DNA of 21,780 nt, from assembly GCA_021801885.1 (NCBI GenBank), contig JAKABL010000005.1:1-21780 (forward strand), given 5' to 3'. Each line of letters starts with the position of its first letter. Positions within the stretch are counted from its first letter, which is position 1. This document shows, piece after piece, positions 1 through 9,935 of the stretch. A program made the translations under genes and the position numbers. The DNA comes from a bacterium. Lineage in GTDB: Bacteria > Patescibacteriota > Minisyncoccia > UBA6257 > 2-01-FULL-56-20. The notes under the pieces were generated by a model. The model searched no databases. It was not told the DNA's origin and saw nothing but the letters and a program-made list of their open reading frames with translations.

Positions 1-1080
1 CAGATGGGTAATATAGTTGCGGCGATAGCCTCCCGTGCACACGGGGCATCCGCAAGAGGGATCCACCGGCTCCTTGCTCTTCAAGAGCGGCGCCTTGCTG
101 AAATCGATCCGGCCGCGCACGGCGCCTTTCGTGCCGCGGGCAACGAACGCGATGCCGTGGCGGGCATAGTGGGTCGGCACGGTGCAATCGAACGTATCGA
201 CGCCGCCGGTCATGATGTTCTCGATGTCCTCGATGTGCCCCATGCCAAGAAGATGCCGCGGCTTGCGCTCGTCGAGCAGCGGCGTCACCCACTTCAGGAT
301 ATCCTTCGTGCCCGTGCGCGACTCGCCGAGGTCTCCCCCGATGCCGAACCCGTCGAATCCTTCGAGCGCATTGATGTGCCGCGCGCTCTCCTCGCGGAGA
401 TCGCGGAAGTTCGACCCCTGGACGATGCCGTAGAGCGCCTGCGTCGATCGGCGCGCGGCGAGCGAGCGGACCGCCCACCGATGGGTCCGCGCGAGCGATT
501 GCGCCATATAGTCGTGCGTGGCGCCCGGCGGCGTACACTCATCGAACGCGAACATGATATCCGCGCCAAGCTTCTCCTGGATCGCGATGGACGCCTTCGG
601 GCCGAGGAACATCTCGTCACCCGTGAGCGGGGAACGGAACTTCACGCCATCCTCCGTGATCGTCACATGCTTCGGTTGATTTCCCTTTTCGATCGCGCGG
701 GCGATCTTGTCGGGATAGTACCGGGCGACCGTATGCGCGCTCGCCACCTTGCCGACGCCGAGATCGCGCCCCCACCCCAGACTGAACACCTGGAACCCGC
801 CCGAGTCGGTCATCGTGGGGCCGCGCCAATTCATGAATGCGTTGACGCCTCCCGCCGCCTTCACCACCGCCTCTCCCGGCTGAAGATGGAGATGATAGGT
901 GTTCGCAATGAGCATCTGCGTGCCGGTCGCCGCCACTTCGTCGCTGCGGAGCGCCTTCACGGCCGCGAGCGTCGCCACCGGAACGATCGCCGGCGTGTGC
1001 ACCTCGCCGTGGGGCGTCGTGAGCACGCCGATCCGCGCATTGCTCTTCTTCGATTTCTTCAAGACCTTGAATTCGATCAT
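1..1080 (-). CDS. tgt: tRNA-guanine transglycosylase (queuine tRNA-ribosyltransferase), C-terminus cut by window edge
   Basis: The enzyme exchanges guanine-34 of GUN-anticodon tRNAs for a queuine-type base. The 360 codons visible start at the ATG at 1080 and remain open to the edge. The TIM-barrel active-site motif TDSGGFQ is at residues 91-97 (general acid/base Asp92). The nucleophile Asp298 lies in the motif TFDCTVPT. The zinc-site cysteines C343, C345 and C348 are present; the fourth ligand, a His in the family, would lie beyond the edge. Two departures from the usual bacterial sequence are visible: the PTR of the nucleophile loop is PTH (His304), and the loop usually reading GGLSVGE is GIGGDLGES. 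A TATAAT box 8 nt before the ATG supports this start and suggests a leaderless mRNA. The gene lies downstream of the Cys-rich membrane gene on the same strand, separated from it by a small hairpin terminator. Family assignment is secure; base specificity is inferred. Confidence 0.95.
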   Translation of the reverse strand, partial: MIEFKVLKKSKKSNARIGVLTTPHGEVHTPAIVPVATLAAVKALRSDEVAATGTQMLIANTYHLHLQPGEAVVKAAGGVNAFMNWRGPTMTDSGGFQVFSLGWGRDLGVGKVASAHTVARYYPDKIARAIEKGNQPKHVTITEDGVKFRSPLTGDEMFLGPKASIAIQEKLGADIMFAFDECTPPGATHDYMAQSLARTHRWAVRSLAARRSTQALYGIVQGSNFRDLREESARHINALEGFDGFGIGGDLGESRTGTKDILKWVTPLLDERKPRHLLGMGHIEDIENIMTGGVDTFDCTVPTHYARHGIAFVARGTKGAVRGRIDFSKAPLLKSKEPVDPSCGCPVCTGGYRRNYITHL

Positions 1081-1088
1081 GTGCCACT

Positions 1089-1094
1089 ATTATA
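1089..1094 (-). promoter_or_regulatory. -10 box of tgt, leaderless placement
   Basis: A perfect TATAAT on the minus strand ends 8 nt before the tgt ATG. A start site about 7 nt downstream falls within 1-2 nt of the A of the ATG, leaving no room for a ribosome binding site. No good -35 is visible; its expected position falls inside the upstream terminator hairpin. The match is seen directly; use as a promoter is inferred. Confidence 0.6.
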
Positions 1095-1101
1095 TAGCAA
1101 A

Positions 1102-1120
1102 AATCCCCTTTGCGGGGATT
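1102..1120 (-). terminator. Intrinsic terminator hairpin upstream of tgt
   Basis: A 7-bp stem (AATCCCC / GGGGATT, loop of 5) is followed on the minus strand by a run of T. It lies just downstream of the stop codon of the 1164-1577 gene and just before the tgt -10 box, so it should end that transcript and separate the two genes. Confidence 0.6.
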
Positions 1121-1163
1121 GTTTGCGTTCCGCCGATAGGATATCGATGCGGTGCTTCTGCCG

Positions 1164-1577
1164 TTACGGCCGAGGCGCGGTGCCCGTCGCGGGGATCATC
1201 GGAGCCGAAGAGGTTCCGGAACCCTGTACGGCATTCTGCTGCTGCGGAGCCTGCGTCGGCTGGCCGTTCGCGCCGTAGCCGTAGCCGCCCCATTCGCCGG
1301 AGCCGTACCGCATGGGGCCGTAGCCGTAACCGTAGCCGTTGCCCATCATACCGTACCCGCCCCAATTGGCATATTGATACTCTATATACGCACGAAGCTC
1401 TCCCATCTTCACGCCCGCCCAGAAGACAAGGGCGAGAATGATCAATGCAAGAATGACACGGAATGCCCGATGGCCTCGAGGCCATCCGCACCCGCATCCG
1501 CACGCACATTCACCCTCGCACACGCAGACATTGCGGGCGCCGGAACGCGCGGCTTCCTTTTTCTGTTCTTCAGCCAT
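1164..1577 (-). CDS. Small membrane protein with N-terminal Cys cluster and Gly/Tyr-rich tail
   Basis: A 137-residue protein of unknown function. Residues 1-17 are charged. Residues 18-30 hold six cysteines (C18, C20, C24, C26, C28, C30) separated mostly by Gly, Ala or Glu. One hydrophobic helix spans about 40-60 and is followed by a short charged stretch (VKMGELRAYIEYQY). The rest is Gly/Tyr-rich, then Gln/Ala/Pro/Thr-rich. The frame is open up to 1649, but I chose the ATG at 1577 because the extra residues overlap a possible promoter (TATAAT at 1634-1629) and do not resemble the rest. The Cys cluster looks like a cytoplasmic metal-binding or redox tail of a single-pass protein with an external low-complexity region. 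From memory, similar small proteins with a C-x-C cluster and a GVKMGE-like segment after the helix occur in Parcubacteria, but I could not check this. It has its own terminator at 1102-1120. Confidence 0.75.
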   Translation of the reverse strand: MAEEQKKEAARSGARNVCVCEGECACGCGCGWPRGHRAFRVILALIILALVFWAGVKMGELRAYIEYQYANWGGYGMMGNGYGYGYGPMRYGSGEWGGYGYGANGQPTQAPQQQNAVQGSGTSSAPMIPATGTAPRP

Positions 1578-1653
1578 AGTAAGTGATGGTGTCGTATAGT
1601 CGCTCTTGATCGCTCGACCTTTTCCCTTATTATACCGCATCGCCCGCACGCCG

Positions 1654-1681
1654 GCCTGCGCCGGCCCTCCCCGGCGCAGGC
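1654..1681. repeat. GC-rich perfect palindrome between divergent genes
   Basis: An 11-bp perfect inverted repeat (GCCTGCGCCGG / CCGGCGCAGGC) with a 6-nt loop lies between the divergent Cys-rich gene and valS. It ends 6 nt before the valS -35 box. On the plus strand it is followed by ATTATTT, but no plus-strand gene precedes it, so a terminator role is not obvious. It may act as a transcriptional insulator or protein-binding site. Confidence 0.6.
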
Positions 1682-1686
1682 ATTAT

Positions 1687-1715
1687 TTGGAATTTACTTT
1701 CTTTCTCCTTATAAT
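1687..1715 (+). promoter_or_regulatory. Sigma-70 type promoter of valS, leaderless
   Basis: TTGGAA (1687-1692), a 17-nt spacer and TATAAT (1710-1715). The ATG at 1724 begins 8 nt after the -10 box, so the predicted start site is at or within 2 nt of the start codon. No Shine-Dalgarno-like sequence is present. Confidence 0.8.
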
Positions 1716-1723
1716 CTGCTCAT

Positions 1724-3859
<2,136 letters not shown>

Positions 3860-3868
3860 AATAGATCC

Positions 3869-4576
3869 ATGACGGCCATCGTTGCGCTCGTAATGTCCCT
3901 CGTCGCAGGCCTCCTCCCGGCCTTCGCGTGGCTCGTGTTCTATCTCGGCGAGGACGACCACGCGGAACCCAAGCGTCTCATCGCGTTCACCTTCATTGCA
4001 GGCATGGCGTTCGGCTTCTTTACCGTGGCCATCGAGAACGTCTATGGCGCGGCGCTCGCGCACTGGAACATCGCCGAACTTTCCGTCGCGTCGCTCATCG
4101 GCCTCGCCCTCATCGAGGAAACGATGAAATTCGCCGCGGCCCACTTCGCGGCGTCCAGGAGCCCCGCGTTCGAGCATCCGACCGACGCAATGATCTTCAT
4201 GATCGTCGCCGCGCTCGGATTCGCCACGCTCGAGAACATCGGCGCGCTGTCGAGCATCCCCTTGAACGCCCTTTTTGTACCCACGTTTTTCGAGACCCTC
4301 TCCTTCCGCTTCATCGGCGCCACCCTGCTCCATTCGCTCACCTCGGCGATCGTCGGCTACTACTGGGCCATCGGCCTCATCCGCAAAAGCCCCGCTCGAT
4401 GGATCGCCTTCGGCATCGGCGTCGCCGCACTTTTGCACGCATGCTTCAACTACCTTATACTTAATTATGGAAACGGGATGTATACGGTCGTGTTCATCGT
4501 CATCGTCGGATTCTTCGTGCTCAACGATTTTGAACGGATCAAGACCTTCCCCAAGGAACTCCCCAAAACGTCGTAA
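3869..4576 (+). CDS. PrsW-family intramembrane protease (CPBP/glutamic type)
   Basis: A 235-residue polytopic membrane protein with about seven hydrophobic segments. Family landmarks are present in order: EETMK (83-87), Asp106 followed by a helix reading ALGFATLEN (115-123) with Glu122, a His in LLHSLTSA (His155), and LLHACFNY (His190). These match the Glu/His membrane-embedded metal or catalytic residues of PrsW proteases. In Bacillus subtilis PrsW makes the site-1 cut in the anti-sigma factor RsiW, but no anti-sigma or ECF sigma gene is seen here, so the substrate is unknown. It starts 9 nt after valS and is followed 22 nt later by hsp20, so an envelope or protein stress role is plausible. 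No ribosome binding site precedes the ATG; an extended -10 overlapping the valS stop lies 6 nt upstream. Confidence 0.85.
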   Translation: MTAIVALVMSLVAGLLPAFAWLVFYLGEDDHAEPKRLIAFTFIAGMAFGFFTVAIENVYGAALAHWNIAELSVASLIGLALIEETMKFAAAHFAASRSPAFEHPTDAMIFMIVAALGFATLENIGALSSIPLNALFVPTFFETLSFRFIGATLLHSLTSAIVGYYWAIGLIRKSPARWIAFGIGVAALLHACFNYLILNYGNGMYTVVFIVIVGFFVLNDFERIKTFPKELPKTS

Positions 4577-4598
4577 TTTTTCTTATTGATCCACTACT

Positions 4599-5165
4599 AT
4601 GACATCCATGGAACCCCAGGACGAAGCGTTCTTCGCACAACTTGCCGGATCGACGGAGGGAACGGACGGCGCCTACGAGGTCGAGCTCGCAAAGGCCCGC
4701 ACGTCGGCCGGCGGCGTCCTCACGACGGCCTCCACGGCGCCCACAGCCGCAAAGCCCAAAATACTCAAGACCAAAGAAGAGGCCGATGCGGAGCTCGCGG
4801 CCGAGGATGAGGCCATGTGGGACGACGGCGAGCCCGAAGGCAAGCTCACCGTGGACGTCTATCAGACCCCGAACGACATCGTCGTCGAGAGCGCGATCGC
4901 CGGCGTCCGCGCCGAAGACATCGACGTACACGCCACCACCGACTCCATCACGATCCGCGGGGCGCGCAAGCGCGAGAAGGCGGTGAAGGACGAGGATTAT
5001 CTCTATCAGGAATGCTATTGGGGCCGCTTTGCGCGCACCATCATCCTCCCTCAGGAAGTGGATCCCGACGCGGCGAGCGTATCCTTCAAAAACGGCATCC
5101 TCACCGTGAAGCTTCCCAAAGCGAACCGGAAAAAGACCAAAAAGCTGAAAGTGGTCGTGGAATAG
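4599..5165 (+). CDS. Hsp20/alpha-crystallin family small heat-shock protein
   Basis: A 188-residue ATP-independent holdase chaperone. The first 80 or so residues are Ala/Glu/Lys/Thr-rich and probably disordered. The alpha-crystallin domain spans about 82-174 and includes DVYQTPNDIVVESAIAGV, a central ECYWGRFARTIILP strand pair, and the signature NGILTVKLPK (165-174). A basic tail (KANRKKTKKLKVVVE) follows. The longer than usual N-terminal arm may influence oligomer size. The ATG at 4599 is taken; a second in-frame ATG three codons later (4608) is also possible. The 22-nt gap from the previous gene has no ribosome binding site and only a weak TATTGA (4584), so co-transcription with the PrsW-like gene is likely. 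Transcription should end at the element at 5166-5273. Confidence 0.93.
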   Translation: MTSMEPQDEAFFAQLAGSTEGTDGAYEVELAKARTSAGGVLTTASTAPTAAKPKILKTKEEADAELAAEDEAMWDDGEPEGKLTVDVYQTPNDIVVESAIAGVRAEDIDVHATTDSITIRGARKREKAVKDEDYLYQECYWGRFARTIILPQEVDPDAASVSFKNGILTVKLPKANRKKTKKLKVVVE

Positions 5166-5273
5166 AAACAAAAACACCCTTTTTAGGGACGGCGTTCCGG
5201 CCTCCTGGCCGGCCGTCTAGGCTCTCGCGATCTTCGTCGCGCCGAGCCCCCCCTCGAAGGGTGTTTTTTGTTT
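5166..5273. terminator. Bidirectional terminator-like element with three-way-junction fold
   Basis: It begins on the base after the hsp20 stop codon. Outer arms of about 16 bp (5166-5181 and 5257-5273, one bulged T) have an A-tract, CACCC / GGGTG and a T-tract, so both strands end in a U-run. Inside are two further stems: 5188-5217 (GACGG/CCGTC plus CCGGCC/GGCCGG, loop TCCT) and 5220-5248 (GGCTC/GAGCC plus CGCGA/TCGCG, loop TCTTCG). It can serve the convergent hsp20 (plus) and tRNA-Pro (minus) transcripts. The insert of two stable hairpins is unusual for a simple terminator. Confidence 0.65.
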
Positions 5274-5330
5274 CCTCTCGCCGAACTCTCGATCCAGCTT
5301 CTTTCTCTTCTTTCTCTCTTTTTTCTTTTG

Positions 5331-5401
5331 TCGGGCTGCCGGGAATTGAACCCGGTCTACATGCACCCCATGCATGCGTACTACCGGTATACTACAGCCC
5401 G
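5331..5401 (-). tRNA. tRNA-Pro (anticodon GGG)
   Basis: A full cloverleaf can be drawn: acceptor CGGGCTG / CAGCCCG, T8 and A9, D-stem GTAT/GTAC, anticodon stem CATGC/GCATG with loop ATGGGGT, and T-stem CCGGG/CCCGG with loop TTCAATT. The anticodon GGG is at 5369-5367; G37 follows, as in proline tRNAs. The variable loop is short. CCA is not encoded; the discriminator is A (5331). The 3' flank on the minus strand is a long purine tract. Confidence 0.93.
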
Positions 5402-5465
5402 AAGGTGAGGAGAACATAAAGATATTCCCCTATATTCATTTTCGACGAGACGAGAGGTGACGCCC

Positions 5466-6425
5466 TCAGGATCCTTGTGAAAAGTTCTTGAGCTCCTCCT
5501 TTATCAAACGATACACTTGATCTTCCCGGATAACCTCGTCATTTCTTTTTTTGCCGGTATCCATGAGATCCTCTTCTTTGCTTTTTATGATATCCTCCAC
5601 TATCTCGTAGATTTTACCATATTCTTCGGCAATGTGCGCCCTCCCCTTTTGCAGGGCATAATCGCGGAACACCCCGAGCTGATCTTTCATCTCCGAAAGA
5701 ATGATCCACTGCAAAGGATGCTCGCCTATTTTCGCACTGGCTTCCTCGATCTTTTTCCGAAGATTTTCGCGCATGCCATCGGATCCCTCCTCTTTGCCGA
5801 GCCCGCGAAGGGTCTCGCGAAGACGAATATTCCCGAGAATGAGATGCGAGATATCTTCCGTCATCCGCTCATCCGCCCCGATAATGACCCGGGATACGTT
5901 TCTCAACTCGCCGCGAAAATTATCCGATACGAAGTACTTTACAAAAGAAAGCTTCCCCTCATCAATCCCATTTTTTATCGCAGAGAACTTATCAAAGAGA
6001 TCTACGCGATTCTTGGTCACATCGATGCCCAATGCCACGTGCGAGCGCGATCCCTTCCCCTCTTCGAACTCCACGATGCCGTCGATCTTATTGATGTAAT
6101 CATCATATGGCGACGCCGGAATATAGCTTGCATCGCCCCCAAGAAATCCTGCATTTTCTATTCCTTCATACGTGATCGCTTCGAACAACTTACCTCCTTT
6201 TCGCGAGGCCTCAGGAGTGCCTCCCCGGGCGAATTTCTCCTTGAGCGCCTCGACCTGGGCCTTATCCCGATCGATGACTTCTTTGGTATATACGCCTTCG
6301 AGCGAATCCATAGCGAGCGCCTTCTTCGCGATTTCGGGCGCCAGAATCGCATAAAGTGCCTCCTCGTGTTCGGGGAGTCTTTCGGAATTTCCCGACAACG
6401 CTCTTTCTTGTTCGAAAGTCTTCAT
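5466..6425 (-). CDS. Unrecognised soluble protein, possible PD-(D/E)XK nuclease-like core
   Basis: A 319-residue protein with no signal peptide or membrane segment. Residues 1-70 are charged and helical. Residues 80-140 look like an alpha/beta core: KLFEAITYEGIE (Glu82, Glu87, Glu90), then NKIDGIVEFE (Asp115) and HVALGIDVTKN (Asp135). The order Glu helix, Asp strand, about 20 residues, then Asp-x-Thr-Lys resembles the PD-(D/E)XK fold, but the usual Lys two residues after the acid is Thr137 with Lys138 next to it, so activity is uncertain. Residues 185-315 are highly charged helices. The gene is visibly less GC-rich than its neighbours and lies between rpmB and tRNA-Pro, which hints at acquisition. 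A TAGAAT box overlapping the rpmB stop lies 15 nt before the ATG. Function is not known. Confidence 0.75.
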   Translation of the reverse strand: MKTFEQERALSGNSERLPEHEEALYAILAPEIAKKALAMDSLEGVYTKEVIDRDKAQVEALKEKFARGGTPEASRKGGKLFEAITYEGIENAGFLGGDASYIPASPYDDYINKIDGIVEFEEGKGSRSHVALGIDVTKNRVDLFDKFSAIKNGIDEGKLSFVKYFVSDNFRGELRNVSRVIIGADERMTEDISHLILGNIRLRETLRGLGKEEGSDGMRENLRKKIEEASAKIGEHPLQWIILSEMKDQLGVFRDYALQKGRAHIAEEYGKIYEIVEDIIKSKEEDLMDTGKKRNDEVIREDQVYRLIKEELKNFSQGS

Positions 6426-6440
6426 TGCGGGTTTTGCAGT

Positions 6441-6446
6441 ATTCTA
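6441..6446 (-). promoter_or_regulatory. -10-like TAGAAT overlapping the rpmB stop codon
   Basis: On the minus strand the rpmB stop TAG is followed by AAT, giving TAGAAT 15 nt before the ATG of the 5466-6425 gene. No good -35 is present. If used, the leader would be about 8 nt and lack a ribosome binding site. Transcription from the rpmB promoter is the alternative. Confidence 0.35.
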
Positions 6447-6671
6447 TGCTTTCGCGGATGCGACCGCTTCCTTCTTGGCCCTCCGCGGACGGGCGGGCTT
6501 CGCGATCGTCCTCATGCAGCTCGTGCACACGAGCGCACGAACGCCGTCGATCTTGGCATACTGGAGATTCGGATATTTGCGGGACCAGTTCACCGGATTG
6601 TAGTGACCGCGGAGAAGCTTCCGCGCGCCCTGCATCTGTGACGTTTTACCGCATTTTGCGCATTTCCTCAT
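6444..6671 (-). CDS. rpmB: 50S ribosomal protein bL28
   Basis: A 75-residue basic protein of the large ribosomal subunit. It shows the bL28 pattern: CAKCGK near the N-terminus (C4, C7), a basic middle with NPVNWSRKYPNLQYAK, then ALVCTSCMRT (C49, C52) and a Lys/Ala-rich tail. The two CxxC pairs correspond to the zinc-binding form of bL28. It has its own strong promoter overlapping the end of rpoD, with a predicted leader of about 20 nt and no Shine-Dalgarno sequence. It lies 46 nt downstream of rpoD and 18 nt upstream of the unrecognised gene. Confidence 0.93.
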   Translation of the reverse strand: MRKCAKCGKTSQMQGARKLLRGHYNPVNWSRKYPNLQYAKIDGVRALVCTSCMRTIAKPARPRRAKKEAVASAKA

Positions 6672-6697
6672 GGAAGTAGTAATGAATTGACCCAGAA

Positions 6698-6717
6698 AGT
6701 ATAGCGAACGAATGGGA

Positions 6718-6726
<9 letters not shown>
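6698..6726 (-). promoter_or_regulatory. Sigma-70 promoter of rpmB, overlapping the rpoD 3' end
   Basis: TTGACG (6726-6721), a 17-nt spacer and TATACT (6703-6698) on the minus strand. The -35 box covers the last two sense codons of rpoD (Leu, Thr). The predicted start site is near 6691, giving a leader of about 20 nt. Confidence 0.8.
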
Positions 6727-8028
<1,302 letters not shown>

Positions 8029-8053
8029 CGAGGAATATGCTCAATATTACCCT

Positions 8054-8082
8054 ATTATCCGCTTTTTCTTACGTTTTTGCAA
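8054..8082 (-). promoter_or_regulatory. Sigma-70 promoter of rpoD
   Basis: TTGCAA (8082-8077), a 17-nt spacer and GATAAT (8059-8054) on the minus strand, in the gap between the dnaG stop (8100) and the rpoD start (8028). It gives rpoD expression independent of dnaG. No ribosome binding site is seen in the leader. Confidence 0.75.
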
Positions 8083-8099
8083 GATATATCCATAGTACG

Positions 8100-9875
8100 C
8101 TATTCCGCGGGTATATTCTTCAGTTCGGCGAGCGCGGCCGCAAGCTCCTTCTCATCCCCTCGCTGTTCGGCATTACGGACGGCGAGCGCAAGAATATGGC
8201 GCCGCTCTTTATAATATTCGCGGGCGAGCGCGGCCTTGAGGTCCGCGATCTCATGGGGCGCCGAAGGGAGTTCGCTCGTATCGCGGAGCACGATGGCGTC
8301 GAGCATCGCGTCCTGCGCGGGATCCTCGCTCTTCCGTACGCCGCGCTTCAGTACGGCAAGGACCTCGCTCTGCAGCGGGGTCAGCTGTTCCGCGCAATCG
8401 TCGAGCACCGCAAAGTCGTTCTGTGCGGCGGCAATGGCAAGAAGGTCTTCCGCGAGGCGCTCCTGACGGGTGAGCGCTCTCCGAGGCGTCACCGCGGCGG
8501 CGCCATCGCCGCCGCCGCTTCCCGCCGATCCCGAGGTCCGCGGGGCGCTCCCTTCCGAAGCTGCACCGCGCAGCGATTCTTCGGTAAGCGTCTCCACGGG
8601 AATGTCCGTGCGACGCGAAAGTTCTTTCATCCACGATTCGCGCTCGATGGGGCTCGCGATACGGCGAAGTTTCGCAAGAATGAGTCGCAGCTTTTGAAGC
8701 CCCTCGCGCGAGCGAAGCGTGATCATGACCTCAGAAGGGGTTCCGGCCTCCGGCAGATATTTTTTGAAATAGAATTCCGGCGCGGGAATGGCGTCCGCCA
8801 CCGCGCGCACCATGCTCGCAGGATCGGCCTTGACCGCATCGGCCGCATCCTTAATGGACCCCGCGGGCGCCCCGGGCACGGCGATCGCCGCGATCTTCAC
8901 GCTGAAGTCGCTCGCTTCGGCGAGCTCGATCGCCCGCTCGGCGGCATCGCTCCCCGCGGTGTCGTTGTCGAAGCAAAGGATCAGCTCCTCGGCAAGCCGG
9001 TGCACCGTGCGGAGGTGATCCGCGGTGAGCGCAGTGCCGGAACTTGCGACCACGTTCTTCACGCCGGACTGCCAGCTCATGAGATAGTCCATCTGCCCTT
9101 CCACGAGGACCGCCGCCTTCGATTCGCGGATCCCTTCCTTGCTCTTCCAGAACCCGTAGAGCAGCTTGGATTTCTGGAAGATCGGCGTCTCGGGACTGTT
9201 GATATACTTCCCCATGGTGCCCTGGTCGAGCTGCGGGAGGATGCGCCCCGTGAAGCCGACCACCTTGCCGAGATGATTATGAATAGGGAATATGATGCGG
9301 CCGCGGAACCGGTCGAGCATGAGGCCACGCTCCGTCTTGAGCGAAAGTCCTGCCTGAATGAGATCCTGCGGCGAGGCATGGTTGCCGTTCAGAAGCGCCA
9401 TGGTGAGCGCCTCGGGTTCGTTCGGGGCCCAGCCTATTTCGAATTCATCGATCGTTTCCCTGGTGAGGCCCCGTGCGATGAGATAGTTCTGCGCGACCGG
9501 CGCCGCCGCAAACGCTTTACGGAAGAAATCCTTCGCCGCGGCGTTCAGGTCGTACAGCAATCCCGTATAGCGGTATTCGGCATGATTCTCATGCTTCAGC
9601 TCTATCCCCGCTTTCTCTGCAAGCAGGCGGAGCGCTTCGCCGAACTCGAGATTCTCGTATTTCATGACGAACGTGAAAATATCCCCGCCCTGATTGCACC
9701 CGAAGCAATGCCAGGTCTCCCGCTCGGGCGATACGATGAAGGACGGCGTCTTTTCGCTATGAAAGGGGCAGATCGCCTTGAGGTTCTTCCCTGCCGGCTG
9801 CAGGGTGAGATATCCCTTCAGCACCTCGACGATGTCGAGCTTTTGTTTGATGAGTTCCGTCGTAGAAGAAGGCAT
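8100..9875 (-). CDS. dnaG: DNA primase DnaG
   Basis: It makes RNA primers at the replication fork and works with the DnaB helicase. The 591-residue product has an N-terminal zinc-binding domain with CPFH (C36, H39) and CFGC (C57, C60). The catalytic core follows, with FPIHNHLGKVVGFTGR (196-211), the Toprim motif VEGQMD (Glu259, Asp263) and CFDNDTAG (Asp303, Asp305), which hold the catalytic metal ions. A Gly/Ser-rich linker (about 445-465) leads to a helical C-terminal helicase-interaction domain. Length and order are typical. The ATG at 9875 is supported by an extended -10 box (TGCTACAAT) 9 nt upstream, implying little or no leader. The downstream neighbour is rpoD. All catalytic residues are present. 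Confidence 0.97.
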   Translation of the reverse strand: MPSSTTELIKQKLDIVEVLKGYLTLQPAGKNLKAICPFHSEKTPSFIVSPERETWHCFGCNQGGDIFTFVMKYENLEFGEALRLLAEKAGIELKHENHAEYRYTGLLYDLNAAAKDFFRKAFAAAPVAQNYLIARGLTRETIDEFEIGWAPNEPEALTMALLNGNHASPQDLIQAGLSLKTERGLMLDRFRGRIIFPIHNHLGKVVGFTGRILPQLDQGTMGKYINSPETPIFQKSKLLYGFWKSKEGIRESKAAVLVEGQMDYLMSWQSGVKNVVASSGTALTADHLRTVHRLAEELILCFDNDTAGSDAAERAIELAEASDFSVKIAAIAVPGAPAGSIKDAADAVKADPASMVRAVADAIPAPEFYFKKYLPEAGTPSEVMITLRSREGLQKLRLILAKLRRIASPIERESWMKELSRRTDIPVETLTEESLRGAASEGSAPRTSGSAGSGGGDGAAAVTPRRALTRQERLAEDLLAIAAAQNDFAVLDDCAEQLTPLQSEVLAVLKRGVRKSEDPAQDAMLDAIVLRDTSELPSAPHEIADLKAALAREYYKERRHILALAVRNAEQRGDEKELAAALAELKNIPAE

Positions 9876-9884
9876 CGTGATACG

Positions 9885-9893
9885 ATTGTAGCA
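9885..9893 (-). promoter_or_regulatory. Extended -10 promoter of dnaG
   Basis: TGCTACAAT on the minus strand (TGn plus TACAAT). The ATG follows 9 nt after the box, so the predicted leader is at most about 2 nt. No -35 match is seen, consistent with an extended -10 promoter. Confidence 0.6.
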
Positions 9894-9935
9894 CGTTCGT
9901 CCGAGGCCTGCCGCACGGGGTCCGCCATCCGCCCC

